From: Lachnospiraceae bacterium
GTDB lineage: Bacteria > Bacillota > Clostridia > Lachnospirales > Lachnospiraceae
Assembly (NCBI GenBank): GCA_030524635.1
Contig: JAUNGG010000017.1
Span: 1 to 64,000, forward strand
Direction: 5' to 3'
Length of the DNA: 64,000 bases
Shown here: positions 40,396 to 49,995 of the stretch, in pieces
Layout of the letters: every line of letters starts with the position of its first letter
Numbering within the stretch: position 1 is the first letter of the stretch
Position numbers and translations under genes: made by a program
The notes under the pieces: generated by a model
Seen by the model: only the letters and a program-made list of their open reading frames with translations
What the model was told of the DNA's origin: nothing
Databases searched by the model: none

Positions 40396-41631
40396 GTGAA
40401 ACCATTACAGGGAGTAAAAGTCGTAGATTTAACTACTTATTTAGCCGCCCCCACCACTGTCCGTGTATTAGGCGAGTGGGGCGCAGATTGTATTAAGATC
40501 GAGTCCGCAAAAGGCGATCCGGCCAGAACCCAGGGTGCCGTATTCAATATGCCGTACAGCGATGATGAAAACCTTGCCTTCGATGTGGCAAACCTCAATA
40601 AAAAATTCATTACCCTGAACTTAAAGGACCCCAAAGGTCTGGAGATCGCATACCGCCTTTTAGGCGAAGCAGATGTATTCGTAACCAACACCAGAACCAA
40701 ATCCTTGGTAAAGCTGGGTCTTGACTACGACACACTGAAGGAGAAATTCCCGAAGCTGATTTTTGCTCAGGTACTTGGCTACGGCGAGAAAGGTCCTGAG
40801 AAGGATACCGCAGGCTTTGATGTTACCTGCTACATGGCACGAGGCGGTGTATTTGGAACCACCGTTAACCGAGGCGACGCGCCTATGATTCCAACCAATG
40901 GATTTGGTGATTTCCAGGTATCCATGGCTCTGGCATCCGGTATTTGTGCAGCTTTATACGGCAGAGAAAAGACCGGAAAGGGTGATAAGGTCACCATCAG
41001 CCTGCATCATGCAGCTGTATATGCACTGAGCACCGGACTGATTTCCGCACAGTACGGCAACCAGTATCCGAAGAACCGTATGGAGGTTGTTAACCCATTC
41101 AATGACGTATTCCGCACCAGCGACGGCAAGTGGGTCTGCATCTGCTGTCCGGAATATGACCGTGACTATGAGAAGATGTTTACTGTTTTAGATGCTCCTG
41201 AGATGCTGACCGAGGAGGCAAAAGCAAAGTACCGCCGCTGTGAAGCCATCAATGCAAACGGCCTGAATGCAGAGGTAGTAGGCGCTCTGGACAGAGCAAT
41301 TGCCAAGTTTACCCGTGAGGAGCTGATGGCAAAGCTGAAGGCAAACGATATGCCTTGCGAGGCTTGTATGGAGCCAGTTGATATTTATAAAGATGAGCAG
41401 GCTGCTGCAAACAATGTTCTGGCGAAGATTCCATATCCGTCAGGCGAGCGTTTCCTGCCAACCAACCCGATCCGTTTCGGCAACATGGGCGAGCCAGAGT
41501 ATGTGATCGGCGGTTCCCAGGGTGCACACACCATTTCCATTATGAAGGAGCTGGGCTACTCCGATGCAGAGATCGAGGGAGCACTGGCAAGTGGTGCAGC
41601 AACCGGCGAGACCAAGCTGAGAAAGCTGTAA
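40396..41631 (+). CDS. Family III CoA transferase (CaiB/BaiF)
   Basis: 411 residues. It opens MKPLQGVKVVDLTTYLAAPT and has WGADCIKIESAKGDP, LNLKDPKGLEIAYRLL, and RGGVFGTTVNRGD, all typical of CaiB/BaiF/formyl-CoA transferases. It would move CoA from a CoA ester (product or starter) to an incoming carboxylic acid, conserving the thioester. Together with the ligase at 44787 it gives two ways to activate the substrate. RBS AAAGGAGAG. Confidence 0.9.
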   Translation: MKPLQGVKVVDLTTYLAAPTTVRVLGEWGADCIKIESAKGDPARTQGAVFNMPYSDDENLAFDVANLNKKFITLNLKDPKGLEIAYRLLGEADVFVTNTRTKSLVKLGLDYDTLKEKFPKLIFAQVLGYGEKGPEKDTAGFDVTCYMARGGVFGTTVNRGDAPMIPTNGFGDFQVSMALASGICAALYGREKTGKGDKVTISLHHAAVYALSTGLISAQYGNQYPKNRMEVVNPFNDVFRTSDGKWVCICCPEYDRDYEKMFTVLDAPEMLTEEAKAKYRRCEAINANGLNAEVVGALDRAIAKFTREELMAKLKANDMPCEACMEPVDIYKDEQAAANNVLAKIPYPSGERFLPTNPIRFGNMGEPEYVIGGSQGAHTISIMKELGYSDAEIEGALASGAATGETKLRKL

Positions 41632-41724
41632 ATTGGAAATTTCTTGCAACTGCGAAAGCGTTGAGCAGTTACAATTTCTTCTATATTAATATTATAGAAA
41701 TAAAATAAAGAAAGGTGAAATGAT

Positions 41725-42867
41725 ATGAGCTTACTTTACACCGATGAGCAGAAGGAACTGATTGCCATGGTCCGTGAGATGGCAGAGAATGAGATCAAGC
41801 CTTATGTTCAGGAAGCAGATGAGAAAGGCGAGTGCCCAAGAGAACTGTTTGACTGGGGATTTAAGATGGGTCTTCATATGCTGGAGATCCCGGAAGAGTA
41901 CGGCGGAACCGGTTTAAGCTACGAGACCACCGCAATGATTTTTGAAGAGCTGGCTAAGGTAGATGCAGGCTATGCCATCAGCTTCGTAACCTCCTTCGTG
42001 GCTCTGCGAAATGTAATTCTGGCAGGTACTCCTGAGCAGGGCAAGTACTTTGCAGATGTGGTAAAGCCAGGCCGCTTCGCAGCATTTGCGCTGACTGAGC
42101 CAAATGCAGGTTCTGACCCGGGTGCTATGAGAGCAACCGCAGTGAAGGACGGCGACGACTACATTTTAAATGGAAATAAGACCTTTATCACCAACGGAGC
42201 ATTAGCTTCCATCATGGTCGGCTTCTTTAAGACCAGCCCGGAGAAGGGCAATAAGGGCATTTCTGCCTTTATCATTGATGCAGACGCTCCTGGCATCACC
42301 ATCGGCAAGCATGAGAACAAGATGGGTCTTCGTCTTTCCAATACCACCGACGTTACCTTTGAAAACGTAAGAGTTAAAGCATCTGCTATGTTAGGTGCAG
42401 AGGGCAGCGGCTTTAAGCTGGCATTAAACGCATTAAACCTGTCCCGTGCATTCGTAGCTACCATGGCAGTAGGCATTATGCAGCGTGCACTGGATGAGTC
42501 CGTTAAATATGCAAAAGAGAGAAAGCAGTTCGGTCAGCCAATCATCAACTTCCAGATGGTTCAGCAGATGCTGGCAGACATGGCGATCAAGATCGAAGCT
42601 TCCAGATGTCTGGTTAACAACACCATGAAAATGATGGACAACGGCAGCCTGGTACAGAAGGAAGGCTCCATTACCAAGACCTTCGTTTCCGACTGTGCAC
42701 AGGAAGTAACCTCCAACGCAGTTCAGATCTTCGGCGGATACGGCTACAGCAAGGAGTATCCGGTTGAGAAGCTGATGCGTGACTGCAAGGTGTTCCAGAT
42801 CTTTGAGGGTGCAAACCAGGTTCAGAGACTGACCATCGCAAATGTATTGAAGAAGGAATATAAATAA
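41725..42867 (+). CDS. Acyl-CoA dehydrogenase / enoyl-CoA reductase 2
   Basis: 380 residues, a second and more typical acyl-CoA dehydrogenase: FALTEPNAGSDPGAMRATAV, KTFITNGALASIMVGFF, RKQFGQPIINFQMVQQMLAD and QIFGGYGYSKEYPVEKLMRD. It lies 12 bases before the etfB gene, so it is probably the main partner of the ETF. The catalytic Glu region at the C-terminus reads IFEGANQVQRL where many homologues have IYEGT. Bifurcating and non-bifurcating complexes cannot be told apart by eye. Confidence 0.9.
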   Translation: MSLLYTDEQKELIAMVREMAENEIKPYVQEADEKGECPRELFDWGFKMGLHMLEIPEEYGGTGLSYETTAMIFEELAKVDAGYAISFVTSFVALRNVILAGTPEQGKYFADVVKPGRFAAFALTEPNAGSDPGAMRATAVKDGDDYILNGNKTFITNGALASIMVGFFKTSPEKGNKGISAFIIDADAPGITIGKHENKMGLRLSNTTDVTFENVRVKASAMLGAEGSGFKLALNALNLSRAFVATMAVGIMQRALDESVKYAKERKQFGQPIINFQMVQQMLADMAIKIEASRCLVNNTMKMMDNGSLVQKEGSITKTFVSDCAQEVTSNAVQIFGGYGYSKEYPVEKLMRDCKVFQIFEGANQVQRLTIANVLKKEYK

Positions 42868-42879
42868 GGAGGAAGCAAG

Positions 42880-43668
42880 ATGAACATCGTTGTTTGTATT
42901 AAGCAGGTTCCGGATACGACTGAGATCAAGATCGATCCGGTTAAGAATACATTGATTCGTCAGGGCGTTCCCAGCATCATGAACCCATTTGATAAGAATG
43001 CTTTAGAGACCGCACTTCAGTTGAAGGATGCTTACGGCGGAAAGGTAGTTGCCATCTGTATGGGTCCGCAGCAGGCCAAGGCTGTCTTAAGAGAAGCCAT
43101 CTCTATGGGTGCTGATGAGGGATATCTGATCACAGACCGTGCATTCGGCGGCTCTGATACCTATGCAACCAGCTACATCCTGTCTCAGGCAATCGAGAAA
43201 TTAGGACCGTTTGATGTGATCTTAGGCGGCAAGCAGGCTATCGATGGAGATACCGGCCAGACTGCACCAAGTATTGCAGAGCATCTGGGTGCAACCCGTC
43301 TGACCTATGTGCTGGATATGAAGGTAGAGGGCGATAAGGTGATCGCACGCCGTCAGGTTGAGGAAGGCATCGAAGTGATCGAGACCAAGTTCCCGGTACT
43401 TTGCACCGCTACCAAGGAAAGCAATAAGCCAAGATATGCAACGGTAAGCCGCAAGCTGTACTCCCTGCGCTGTGAGATTCCGGAGCTGACCTTTAAGGAT
43501 TTCCCGGATATCGATACCACCAAGATCGGCTTAAAGGGTTCTCCTACCAAGGTAAAGGCAACCTTTACGCCAAAGCGTACCGCAACCGGCGTAACCATCG
43601 AGGGCAACAGCCCGGCTGAGATGGCAGGCTCCCTGATCACCAAGCTGGTAGACGCGAAAGTACTGTAA
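42880..43668 (+). CDS. etfB: Electron transfer flavoprotein beta subunit (EtfB/FixA)
   Basis: 262 residues with the ETF-beta pattern: MNIVVCIKQVPDTTEIKIDP, NPFDKNALETALQLKD, VAICMGPQQAKAVLREAISM, and GKQAIDGDTGQTAPSIAEHL. With the alpha subunit it carries electrons to or from the acyl-CoA dehydrogenases. It shares the strong codon bias of its neighbours. RBS AAGGAGG. Confidence 0.93.
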   Translation: MNIVVCIKQVPDTTEIKIDPVKNTLIRQGVPSIMNPFDKNALETALQLKDAYGGKVVAICMGPQQAKAVLREAISMGADEGYLITDRAFGGSDTYATSYILSQAIEKLGPFDVILGGKQAIDGDTGQTAPSIAEHLGATRLTYVLDMKVEGDKVIARRQVEEGIEVIETKFPVLCTATKESNKPRYATVSRKLYSLRCEIPELTFKDFPDIDTTKIGLKGSPTKVKATFTPKRTATGVTIEGNSPAEMAGSLITKLVDAKVL

Positions 43669-43684
43669 GGAGGAGGGTTACATC

Positions 43685-44695
43685 ATGAGCTTTGAGACAT
43701 GTAAGGATGTTTGGGTATTTATCGAGTGCTTCCAGGGTCAGCCAAAGAGCGTAGGCTTCGAGCTGTTAGGACAGGGCCGGAAGCTGGCAGACGGTTTAAA
43801 GCAGCAGCTTTGCGCCGTTGTTATTGGAAAGGATGTTGACGCAGCCGTTAAGGGCGCAGCTCAGTACGGCGCAGATAAGGTATATGTGGTAAAGGGCGAT
43901 GAGTACGAGAACTACACAGCAGATGCATATGGACATGCATTCCTGGAGCTGGTAGCAAAGTACGATCCAAATACCATTTTAGTAGGGGCTACTGTAAATG
44001 GCCGTGATTTAGGCTCCAAGCTGGCTGTCAGCCTTCACACTGGTCTGACTGCTGACTGTACCGCATTGAGCGTGGACGAGGAAACTGGAAATGTAGTTTG
44101 GGAGCGTCCTGCATTCGGCGGAAACCTGTATGCACAGATCCTGTGCAGCGAGACCCGTCCACAGATGGGTACCTGCCGCCCAGGTGCATTTAAGAAGCCT
44201 CCGGTAAATGAGAATAATCAGCCGGAGATCATTGAAGAGGAGATCCATACTCCTGCAGAGCAGATCCGCACCAAGGTGGTTGACTTTATCAAGGCTGCCG
44301 AGGACCAGGGTATGAGACTGGACGAGGCAGATGTAATCGTATCCGGCGGCCGCGGCATGAAGAACGCAGAGAACTTTGCTGTGCTTCAGGAGCTGGCTGA
44401 CGTATTAGGCGGAACGGTAGGCTGCTCCCGTGCAGCTGTAGACGCAGGCTGGATGCCACAGAGCAAGCAGGTTGGACAGACCGGTTCTACCGTATCTCCA
44501 AAGATCTACTTTGCATGCGGAATCTCCGGTGCAGTACAGCACGTAGCCGGAATGAGCGAGTCCGGCACCATCGTAGCGATCAATAAGGATGAGACTGCTC
44601 CTATCTTTGAAGTGGCAGATTATTGTATCGTAGGGGATTTATTCGAGGTTGTTCCGGCATTAGTAAAGGAATTGAAGGCAAGACAGCAGGGATAA
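43685..44695 (+). CDS. etfA: Electron transfer flavoprotein alpha subunit (EtfA/FixB)
   Basis: 336 residues. The C-terminal FAD-binding domain is clear: VIVSGGRGMKNAENFAVLQE, GCSRAAVDAGWMPQSKQVGQ, TGSTVSPKIYFACGISGAVQ and INKDETAPIFEVADYCIVGD. There is no N-terminal ferredoxin domain as in CarE-type subunits. It follows etfB by 16 bases with AAGGAGGAGG. Confidence 0.93.
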   Translation: MSFETCKDVWVFIECFQGQPKSVGFELLGQGRKLADGLKQQLCAVVIGKDVDAAVKGAAQYGADKVYVVKGDEYENYTADAYGHAFLELVAKYDPNTILVGATVNGRDLGSKLAVSLHTGLTADCTALSVDEETGNVVWERPAFGGNLYAQILCSETRPQMGTCRPGAFKKPPVNENNQPEIIEEEIHTPAEQIRTKVVDFIKAAEDQGMRLDEADVIVSGGRGMKNAENFAVLQELADVLGGTVGCSRAAVDAGWMPQSKQVGQTGSTVSPKIYFACGISGAVQHVAGMSESGTIVAINKDETAPIFEVADYCIVGDLFEVVPALVKELKARQQG

Positions 44696-44743
44696 TTCCG
44701 GATTAATTCTCTTTCCAAACAAAAGCTGACAAAAGCAGCAGGC

Positions 44744-44766
44744 GGAGTCCGGATTTTCCGGACTCC
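44744..44766 (+). other. GC-rich hairpin before acyl-CoA ligase
   Basis: GGAGTCCGGA-TTT-TCCGGACTCC, 20 bases before the ATG at 44787 and without a T run. It may stabilise the end of the etfA message or restrain entry to the ligase gene. Confidence 0.6.
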
Positions 44767-44786
44767 TTATGAGGGGAAACAAGAGT

Positions 44787-46424
44787 ATGTTTGAAGAGAT
44801 AAAAATTAATCCTGAGATGAAACGCAGGTATCTGGAAGCCGGATACTGGAGCGACAGGACATTGCTGGATTGCTGGGAGGAAACGGTAGAGCGGTATCCG
44901 GACCGGGAGTATGTGGTGGATGACAGAGGCTTCCGTTATACCTACCGGCAGCTGGATGAGGCTGCATCAAAAGTGGCAGCTTACCTTCTGGAGAAGGGAG
45001 TGAAGCCAAGAGATGTGGTATCCTTCCAGCTTCCCATCTGGAGTGAATTTGCATTGCTGACCATCGCATGCTTTAAGGTGGGCGCAGTAGTTCACCCCAT
45101 TGCTATGTCCTATGAAGAAAAAGAATTGATCCGAAGCATGAATGTCACCGAATCCAAAGCATATTTCGGCCCCACTTTTTTTTATAAAACGGATTATGAA
45201 AAACGGATTCTGGCAGTGATGGATCAGATTCCTTCCTTAAAGGGTGTGGTTCTTCTGGATTATGCCAGGGAACGGGAGAGCGATCTTCTTACCTTGAATG
45301 AGATCCTGGAGCGGTATCAGCCGTTAAAGAAGGAAGAATGCGTTCATGAACTGACAGGAGAGGATATTGCAGTGATTCTTTGTACCTCCGGAACCACAGG
45401 AGGAACCAAGGGAGTCCTGCTTTCCCACAATAATATCCACTACAGTGAGGATACCTTTAATAAGGAACTGAAACTGACAAAAGAGGACATCATGTTCATG
45501 CCGGCACCGTTAAATCACGCAACTGGTTTCGATCATGGAATCATTGCCCCCATGCTGATTGGTGCCAAGCTGGTTCTGCAGCAGAAGTATTACTGCAGAG
45601 AAGCCATTGATCTGATGAACAAGGAAAAATGCACCTATTCCATGGGTGCTACCCCGTTTATTTACGATATTTTACGGGAACTGGAGAATAATGGAGGAGA
45701 GCTTCCCTATCTGAAGTTTTATCTCTGCGGCGGAGCTCCGGTGCCGGGCTATATGGTTCAGAAGGCCTGGAAATTTAATATCCTGCTCTGCGAAGTGTAC
45801 GGCTCTACGGAAAGCGCGCCTCATGTCTTTGTAAGACCGGAGGAAGCCCTTGCTTTAGACGGAACCACGTCCGGAAGGACTATGGGAGCCATCGAGGTCA
45901 AGGTGGTAGATGATAACGGCGATGAGGTTCCCAGAGGAACTCCGGGAGAGGAGGTCTCCAGAGGTCCCAATGTATTTGTAGGATATCTGAAGGCAAGAGA
46001 AATTACCGACGGTGTGCTGGATGATGATGGATGGTTTCACAGCGGTGACCTGTGCGTCATGGATGAAGCCGGAAATATCCACATTATCGGGCGGAAGAAG
46101 GATATGATCGTCCGGGGAGGAGAGAACTTAAACTCCAACGAGATCAATGATAATCTGGAAGGCTGTCCGGGCATGGGTGACCATACCATTATCGGAATGC
46201 CGGATGACCGGCTGGGAGAGCGCATCTGCGCCTTTGCAGTTCTCATGCCAGGATATGAAAGCTTAAGCCTGGAGGATGTAAAAGCTTATCTGAAGGAGAA
46301 AGCAGTGCCGAAGCGGTTCTGGCCGGAGCGGCTGGAGCTGATCGACCGGATTCCCCATACCGGCAGCGGCAAGGTGAAAAAGTATCTGCTTCAGGAGGAG
46401 CTGAAAAAAAGAATGAAGGGATGA
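44787..46424 (+). CDS. AMP-forming acyl-CoA ligase (CaiC-like)
   Basis: 545 residues from ATG 44787 (GAGGGG upstream). The adenylate-forming signature is ILCTSGTTGGTKGVLLSHNN. Further motifs are LCEVYGSTESAPH, DGWFHSGDLCVMDEAG, IIGRKKDMIVRGGENLNSNE and the catalytic Lys loop HTGSGKVKKYLL. It activates a carboxylic acid to its CoA ester at the cost of ATP, feeding the reductases upstream. The nearest named relatives by layout are CaiC and medium-chain acyl-CoA ligases; substrate unknown. Confidence 0.9.
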   Translation: MFEEIKINPEMKRRYLEAGYWSDRTLLDCWEETVERYPDREYVVDDRGFRYTYRQLDEAASKVAAYLLEKGVKPRDVVSFQLPIWSEFALLTIACFKVGAVVHPIAMSYEEKELIRSMNVTESKAYFGPTFFYKTDYEKRILAVMDQIPSLKGVVLLDYARERESDLLTLNEILERYQPLKKEECVHELTGEDIAVILCTSGTTGGTKGVLLSHNNIHYSEDTFNKELKLTKEDIMFMPAPLNHATGFDHGIIAPMLIGAKLVLQQKYYCREAIDLMNKEKCTYSMGATPFIYDILRELENNGGELPYLKFYLCGGAPVPGYMVQKAWKFNILLCEVYGSTESAPHVFVRPEEALALDGTTSGRTMGAIEVKVVDDNGDEVPRGTPGEEVSRGPNVFVGYLKAREITDGVLDDDGWFHSGDLCVMDEAGNIHIIGRKKDMIVRGGENLNSNEINDNLEGCPGMGDHTIIGMPDDRLGERICAFAVLMPGYESLSLEDVKAYLKEKAVPKRFWPERLELIDRIPHTGSGKVKKYLLQEELKKRMKG

Positions 46425-46430
46425 TAGTTG

Positions 46431-46976
46431 ATGATCGAGCAGACATTCAGTGCCAGAAGGTGTCGGGATACCAGAAAGCCCAGAGCAGGTGAGTGCCCGG
46501 ATGTAGTGTTTTACCGCTGCAGTGTGTGCGGTGCGCTGTTTCCGGTAACTGGCGGCCAGACACTGGAGGACAAAGAGATTATCTGCTGCGGCCAGAAGGC
46601 AGAGCGGCTGGTTCCGGTTACGCCGGAGTCAGTCCGCGATTCCCTGAAGGTGAGTTATCAGATTACAGGTGGTTACAATGACAATGCGGTAAAGGTATCC
46701 TGGCGGGCCTCAGGGCAGGCACCGGAGTGGATCTACTTAAAGACCTTTACCGGAGGGTACTTAAAATATGTAGCAGAAACCAAGCGTTCTCCCATGGTAT
46801 TTGCGCTGGCAGATACAGACGCATTTGCCTACTGCGATGAGGATCCATGCCTGGAATGTGTGTTCCGGTGCAAACGGGGATTTATCATCTATGTGTATGG
46901 GAAGGAAACGGGACTGATCGAGCTTCCGCTGGACAAGATGAATGCCCAGTGGCAGACCGGAGCGAAGAATCCATAG
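46431..46976 (+). CDS. Unknown protein with desulforedoxin-like zinc/iron ribbon
   Basis: 181 residues. Residues ~25-65 hold a four-Cys site (YRCSVCGALFP and IICCGQKAERLVP) like the small rubredoxin-type domain of desulfoferrodoxin. The rest (YQITGGYNDNAVKVSW, EWIYLKTFTGGYLKYV, then DEDPCLECVFRCKRGF) has a beta-rich look and a second Cys cluster. I do not recognise a named family. It starts 6 bases after the ligase stop and is probably co-translated, so it may be a redox or metal-binding accessory of the cluster. Confidence 0.65.
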   Translation: MIEQTFSARRCRDTRKPRAGECPDVVFYRCSVCGALFPVTGGQTLEDKEIICCGQKAERLVPVTPESVRDSLKVSYQITGGYNDNAVKVSWRASGQAPEWIYLKTFTGGYLKYVAETKRSPMVFALADTDAFAYCDEDPCLECVFRCKRGFIIYVYGKETGLIELPLDKMNAQWQTGAKNP

Positions 46977-47083
46977 CAAAGGATCAGCAGCGATATGTAT
47001 TTTTTTACCCTGCATTGTTAAAAAAATAACATATTTCATAGAGGAAAACTATGAATTAAGAAAAACTAATAGGGGGTAAGGTT

Positions 47084-48379
47084 ATGAGCAATTCAAATGT
47101 TTCAAGAAGTCAGCAGGTCGATTGGAAGACGGTATTGGTATTCGTGTCGATCGCATTCAGCTCCCAGTGCGGCGGCGGTTTCGCCTCCGGTTCTACGCCA
47201 TGGACCTATTTCTTCCGGAATACTGGTTTCTATGGCATGCTTCCGGTGGTGGTACAGCCGTATTTCTGCTTGTTTATGCCGCTGGTGGTGGCCGCCATTA
47301 ACTGCTTCACCATTTATTTCTTTATGAAGTTTGCAATGGATTTCCGCACCTTCGACTACAGCAACTTTCTGGCAAAGTATGGCTCCAGGTTCTGCGGCGG
47401 CATTTTTGCGAAGCCCATGCAGTATATCTATGAGTTTAACTTTAACTGGCTGCTGATCGTGTGTATGGCGCTGGCATACTCCACATCCGGCTCTGCATTA
47501 AATGAGCTGACCGGAATTCCGTATCTGGCTTCCACACTGATCATCGGTGTTCTGATGTTCGTGCTGTGTATGAAGGGAACGGATCTGGTTCGGAAGAATG
47601 CAGTATTTATGAGCGCTGTGATCTTCATTGCACTGGTAGCTGTTCATATTCCAAACATTATCTTTAATGTGTCTACCGGAAGACTGTCTGCGGAGCTGGC
47701 AGTTATGTCAGAGCAGATGAACAGCGATATTGCAGCCGGACTTGGCAGCTATGTGAAGTATCTGCTGGTGGCACTGTGCTGGGCCTATATTTTCTCCGGT
47801 CAAAACCTGGCAGGCTTCGGCGCTTACGTCAATCACGCACAGCTGTTTACCAACAAGAAAACACTGCGCTGGGCGGTTGTCCTGTCTGTGATTGCCAACT
47901 GGGCATTCCTGGAAATGAATGTAATCAATCTGGCATCCAACTACTCTGCAGTTTATGACGGCTGGTCAAACGGAAAAGCAGTTTACACCATCCTGGTGGT
48001 ACAGAACGGTTTAGGTTCCGGTGCACTGAAGACAGTGCTGCTGACCCTGATCACCATTGCCATCTTCTTTGCCACCATCTCCACTGCCATCAACTATGCA
48101 CAGGGATTTAATGACCGTATCTTAAACTGGTATCAGAAGGTTAAGAATGAGGATCCGAAGGTTTCCGCTGCAAACCGCAACAAGCGCGGCGCCATCCTGA
48201 CTTTGCTTTATGTTATCCTGACCTGGGCGGTATCCCAGATGGGATTGACGGCATTGGTATCGAAGGGTCTGACCTTTGCATCCATCATCACCCTGTTTAC
48301 GCTGATCTTCCCAACGATCATCAATGTAGTGATCAAGTGGCCGGATGCAGATTATGAGCACCTGAAGAAAGAGAAGTAA
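47084..48379 (+). CDS. YkvI-like membrane transporter
   Basis: 431 residues with 10-12 predicted transmembrane helices and no signal peptide. It starts ILV-rich after a short polar N-terminus; FSSQCGGGFASGSTPWTYFF is a glycine-rich first-helix motif resembling the unwound helix of LeuT/APC-fold carriers. It fits the YkvI family of putative transporters. Its location at the end of the acyl-CoA cluster suggests it imports the cluster substrate or a counter-ion. RBS AGGGGGT. Confidence 0.75.
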   Translation: MSNSNVSRSQQVDWKTVLVFVSIAFSSQCGGGFASGSTPWTYFFRNTGFYGMLPVVVQPYFCLFMPLVVAAINCFTIYFFMKFAMDFRTFDYSNFLAKYGSRFCGGIFAKPMQYIYEFNFNWLLIVCMALAYSTSGSALNELTGIPYLASTLIIGVLMFVLCMKGTDLVRKNAVFMSAVIFIALVAVHIPNIIFNVSTGRLSAELAVMSEQMNSDIAAGLGSYVKYLLVALCWAYIFSGQNLAGFGAYVNHAQLFTNKKTLRWAVVLSVIANWAFLEMNVINLASNYSAVYDGWSNGKAVYTILVVQNGLGSGALKTVLLTLITIAIFFATISTAINYAQGFNDRILNWYQKVKNEDPKVSAANRNKRGAILTLLYVILTWAVSQMGLTALVSKGLTFASIITLFTLIFPTIINVVIKWPDADYEHLKKEK

Positions 48380-48424
48380 AGGGAATGTAGAAGAAAAAAC
48401 TAATTGTATAAGGAGGAAAAGCTT

Positions 48425-49726
48425 ATGTTATCTGGTATAGGCTTAATTATTGCTATTGCACTGATGATCTTCATGATCGCCAAGGGAATCGACATGATTA
48501 CCACTGCAACGGTAACGGCAGCGATCATCTTAGTAACCAGCGGACTGAATTTCTGGGAAGGAATGCTGGGTGCATTCTCGGAAGGCGCCGGCGGTTTTGT
48601 TACCTCCTGGTTCCTGATTCTGGGACTGGGCGGCATCTTTGGTGAGCTGGTAAACCAGACTGGTCTTGCTACCAAGATCGCAAAATCCCTGTCCCAGGCC
48701 CTTGGCGCAAAGCGTGTTGGTCTGATCATGCTGATCTGTACCTTCTTTATCACGTTATTAGGTATCAATGGCTATATCATGGTATTCGTATTATATCCAA
48801 TTGCAGATAACCTGCTGCGTGAGAACAAGATGGACCGCCGGCTGCTTCCATTCTTAATGATCTGCGGCGGCGCCAATGCAAACAGCTTTGCATTTTCCAT
48901 GGATATCTGTAACGTAATCCCAAGCAACTTCCTGGGAACCTCCTTAGGCGTTGCTCCTGGATTATCCGTAGTATTCTCTGCAATTACCTGTACCTGCTAC
49001 GTTCTGTACTTCAACTATGCGCAGAAGAAAAGCCGTCAGAAGCATTCTGAGGCGGAGCTGCTGGCAATGTATGTGGACAATAACGTTGTAATGAAGGATG
49101 AAGAGCTTCCTAATCTGGTATTATCCCTTCTTCCTTTCGTAGTGGTACTGGCAACGGTAATGGCAACCACCAGTCTGGGAACCTCCACCAGCTTGGCAAG
49201 CGCTCTGTTAGTAGGTGTGGTTATCATCATTGTAACCCAGTTTAAGAAGATCAAGAACTTAAAGGCATCGGTGAAAAACGGTGCAAGCTCCGGCTTAAGC
49301 ACCATGCTTACCGTAGCAGCTGTAATCGGTCTTTCCAAGATCCTGACTCAGGCTCCTGCATTTGCAGCCGTTCAGTCCTGGGTACTGAACATGACTCTGC
49401 CGATCTACTTAAAGACCTGGGTAGGAACTATGATCTGCGGCGCACTGACTGGTTCTGCCATCACAGCAGAGACCCTGTTCCTGGAGAGCTTCGGTCAGGC
49501 ATTCCTGGACGCAGGTGCCAATATCAACGCACTGCACCGTATCGTTGCCGAGGCTGGTATTACCTTGAACAAGCTGCCGAATGCCTCTCCGGTTATCATG
49601 GAGACTTCTGTGTGCAAGTGTACCCTGGCTGAGAGCTATAAGCATGTGGTGATCGGTTCTGTGATTCCTTGTATCATTGCAGGATTTATTATCACCATGA
49701 TGGCAACCATGGGAATTATTTTCTAA
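48425..49726 (+). CDS. GntP/CitMHS-like permease
   Basis: 433 residues from ATG 48425, after AGGAGGA. About 12 helices are arranged in two halves, with GNxxN-like loops (GGANANSFAFSMDICNVIPS). The C-terminal IVAEAGITLNKLPNASPVIM, then a conserved-looking Cys pair, fits the GntP/ion-transporter superfamily of organic-acid carriers. It is the second transporter of the cluster and likely takes up or exports a carboxylate. Confidence 0.75.
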   Translation: MLSGIGLIIAIALMIFMIAKGIDMITTATVTAAIILVTSGLNFWEGMLGAFSEGAGGFVTSWFLILGLGGIFGELVNQTGLATKIAKSLSQALGAKRVGLIMLICTFFITLLGINGYIMVFVLYPIADNLLRENKMDRRLLPFLMICGGANANSFAFSMDICNVIPSNFLGTSLGVAPGLSVVFSAITCTCYVLYFNYAQKKSRQKHSEAELLAMYVDNNVVMKDEELPNLVLSLLPFVVVLATVMATTSLGTSTSLASALLVGVVIIIVTQFKKIKNLKASVKNGASSGLSTMLTVAAVIGLSKILTQAPAFAAVQSWVLNMTLPIYLKTWVGTMICGALTGSAITAETLFLESFGQAFLDAGANINALHRIVAEAGITLNKLPNASPVIMETSVCKCTLAESYKHVVIGSVIPCIIAGFIITMMATMGIIF

Positions 49727-49744
49727 ACATTAAATAAAAATTTA

Positions 49745-49782
49745 GATCCTGCCTGAAGACCGTTCTGGTTTCCGGGCAGGAT
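49745..49782 (+). terminator. Hairpin after permease gene
   Basis: ATCCTGCC and GGCAGGAT enclose a partly paired inner stem. The T run is weak (ACTTGTGGTTTG), so termination is likely but not certain. Confidence 0.55.
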
Positions 49783-49995
49783 ACTTGTGGTTTGAAGTAT
49801 ATGTAAAAAGCAAAAAATCAGAATGGATCTGGCAATGATGGCGCAACATAATGACAGGCAGACTGGGCGGCACATGAAAGTTATGTTATGATAAGAGTGT
49901 ATTGCACATCATGACCAAAACCGAGATCAGGGATCCATTTAGACAGACATTTGATGCGAGAGGCATATGGATGTAATCACAAAGGAAGGCGTTAT

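Noticed and set aside
41640-41680. Terminator between CoA transferase and second dehydrogenase
   Set aside because: The pairing is imperfect and there is no T run, so an operon junction is more likely.
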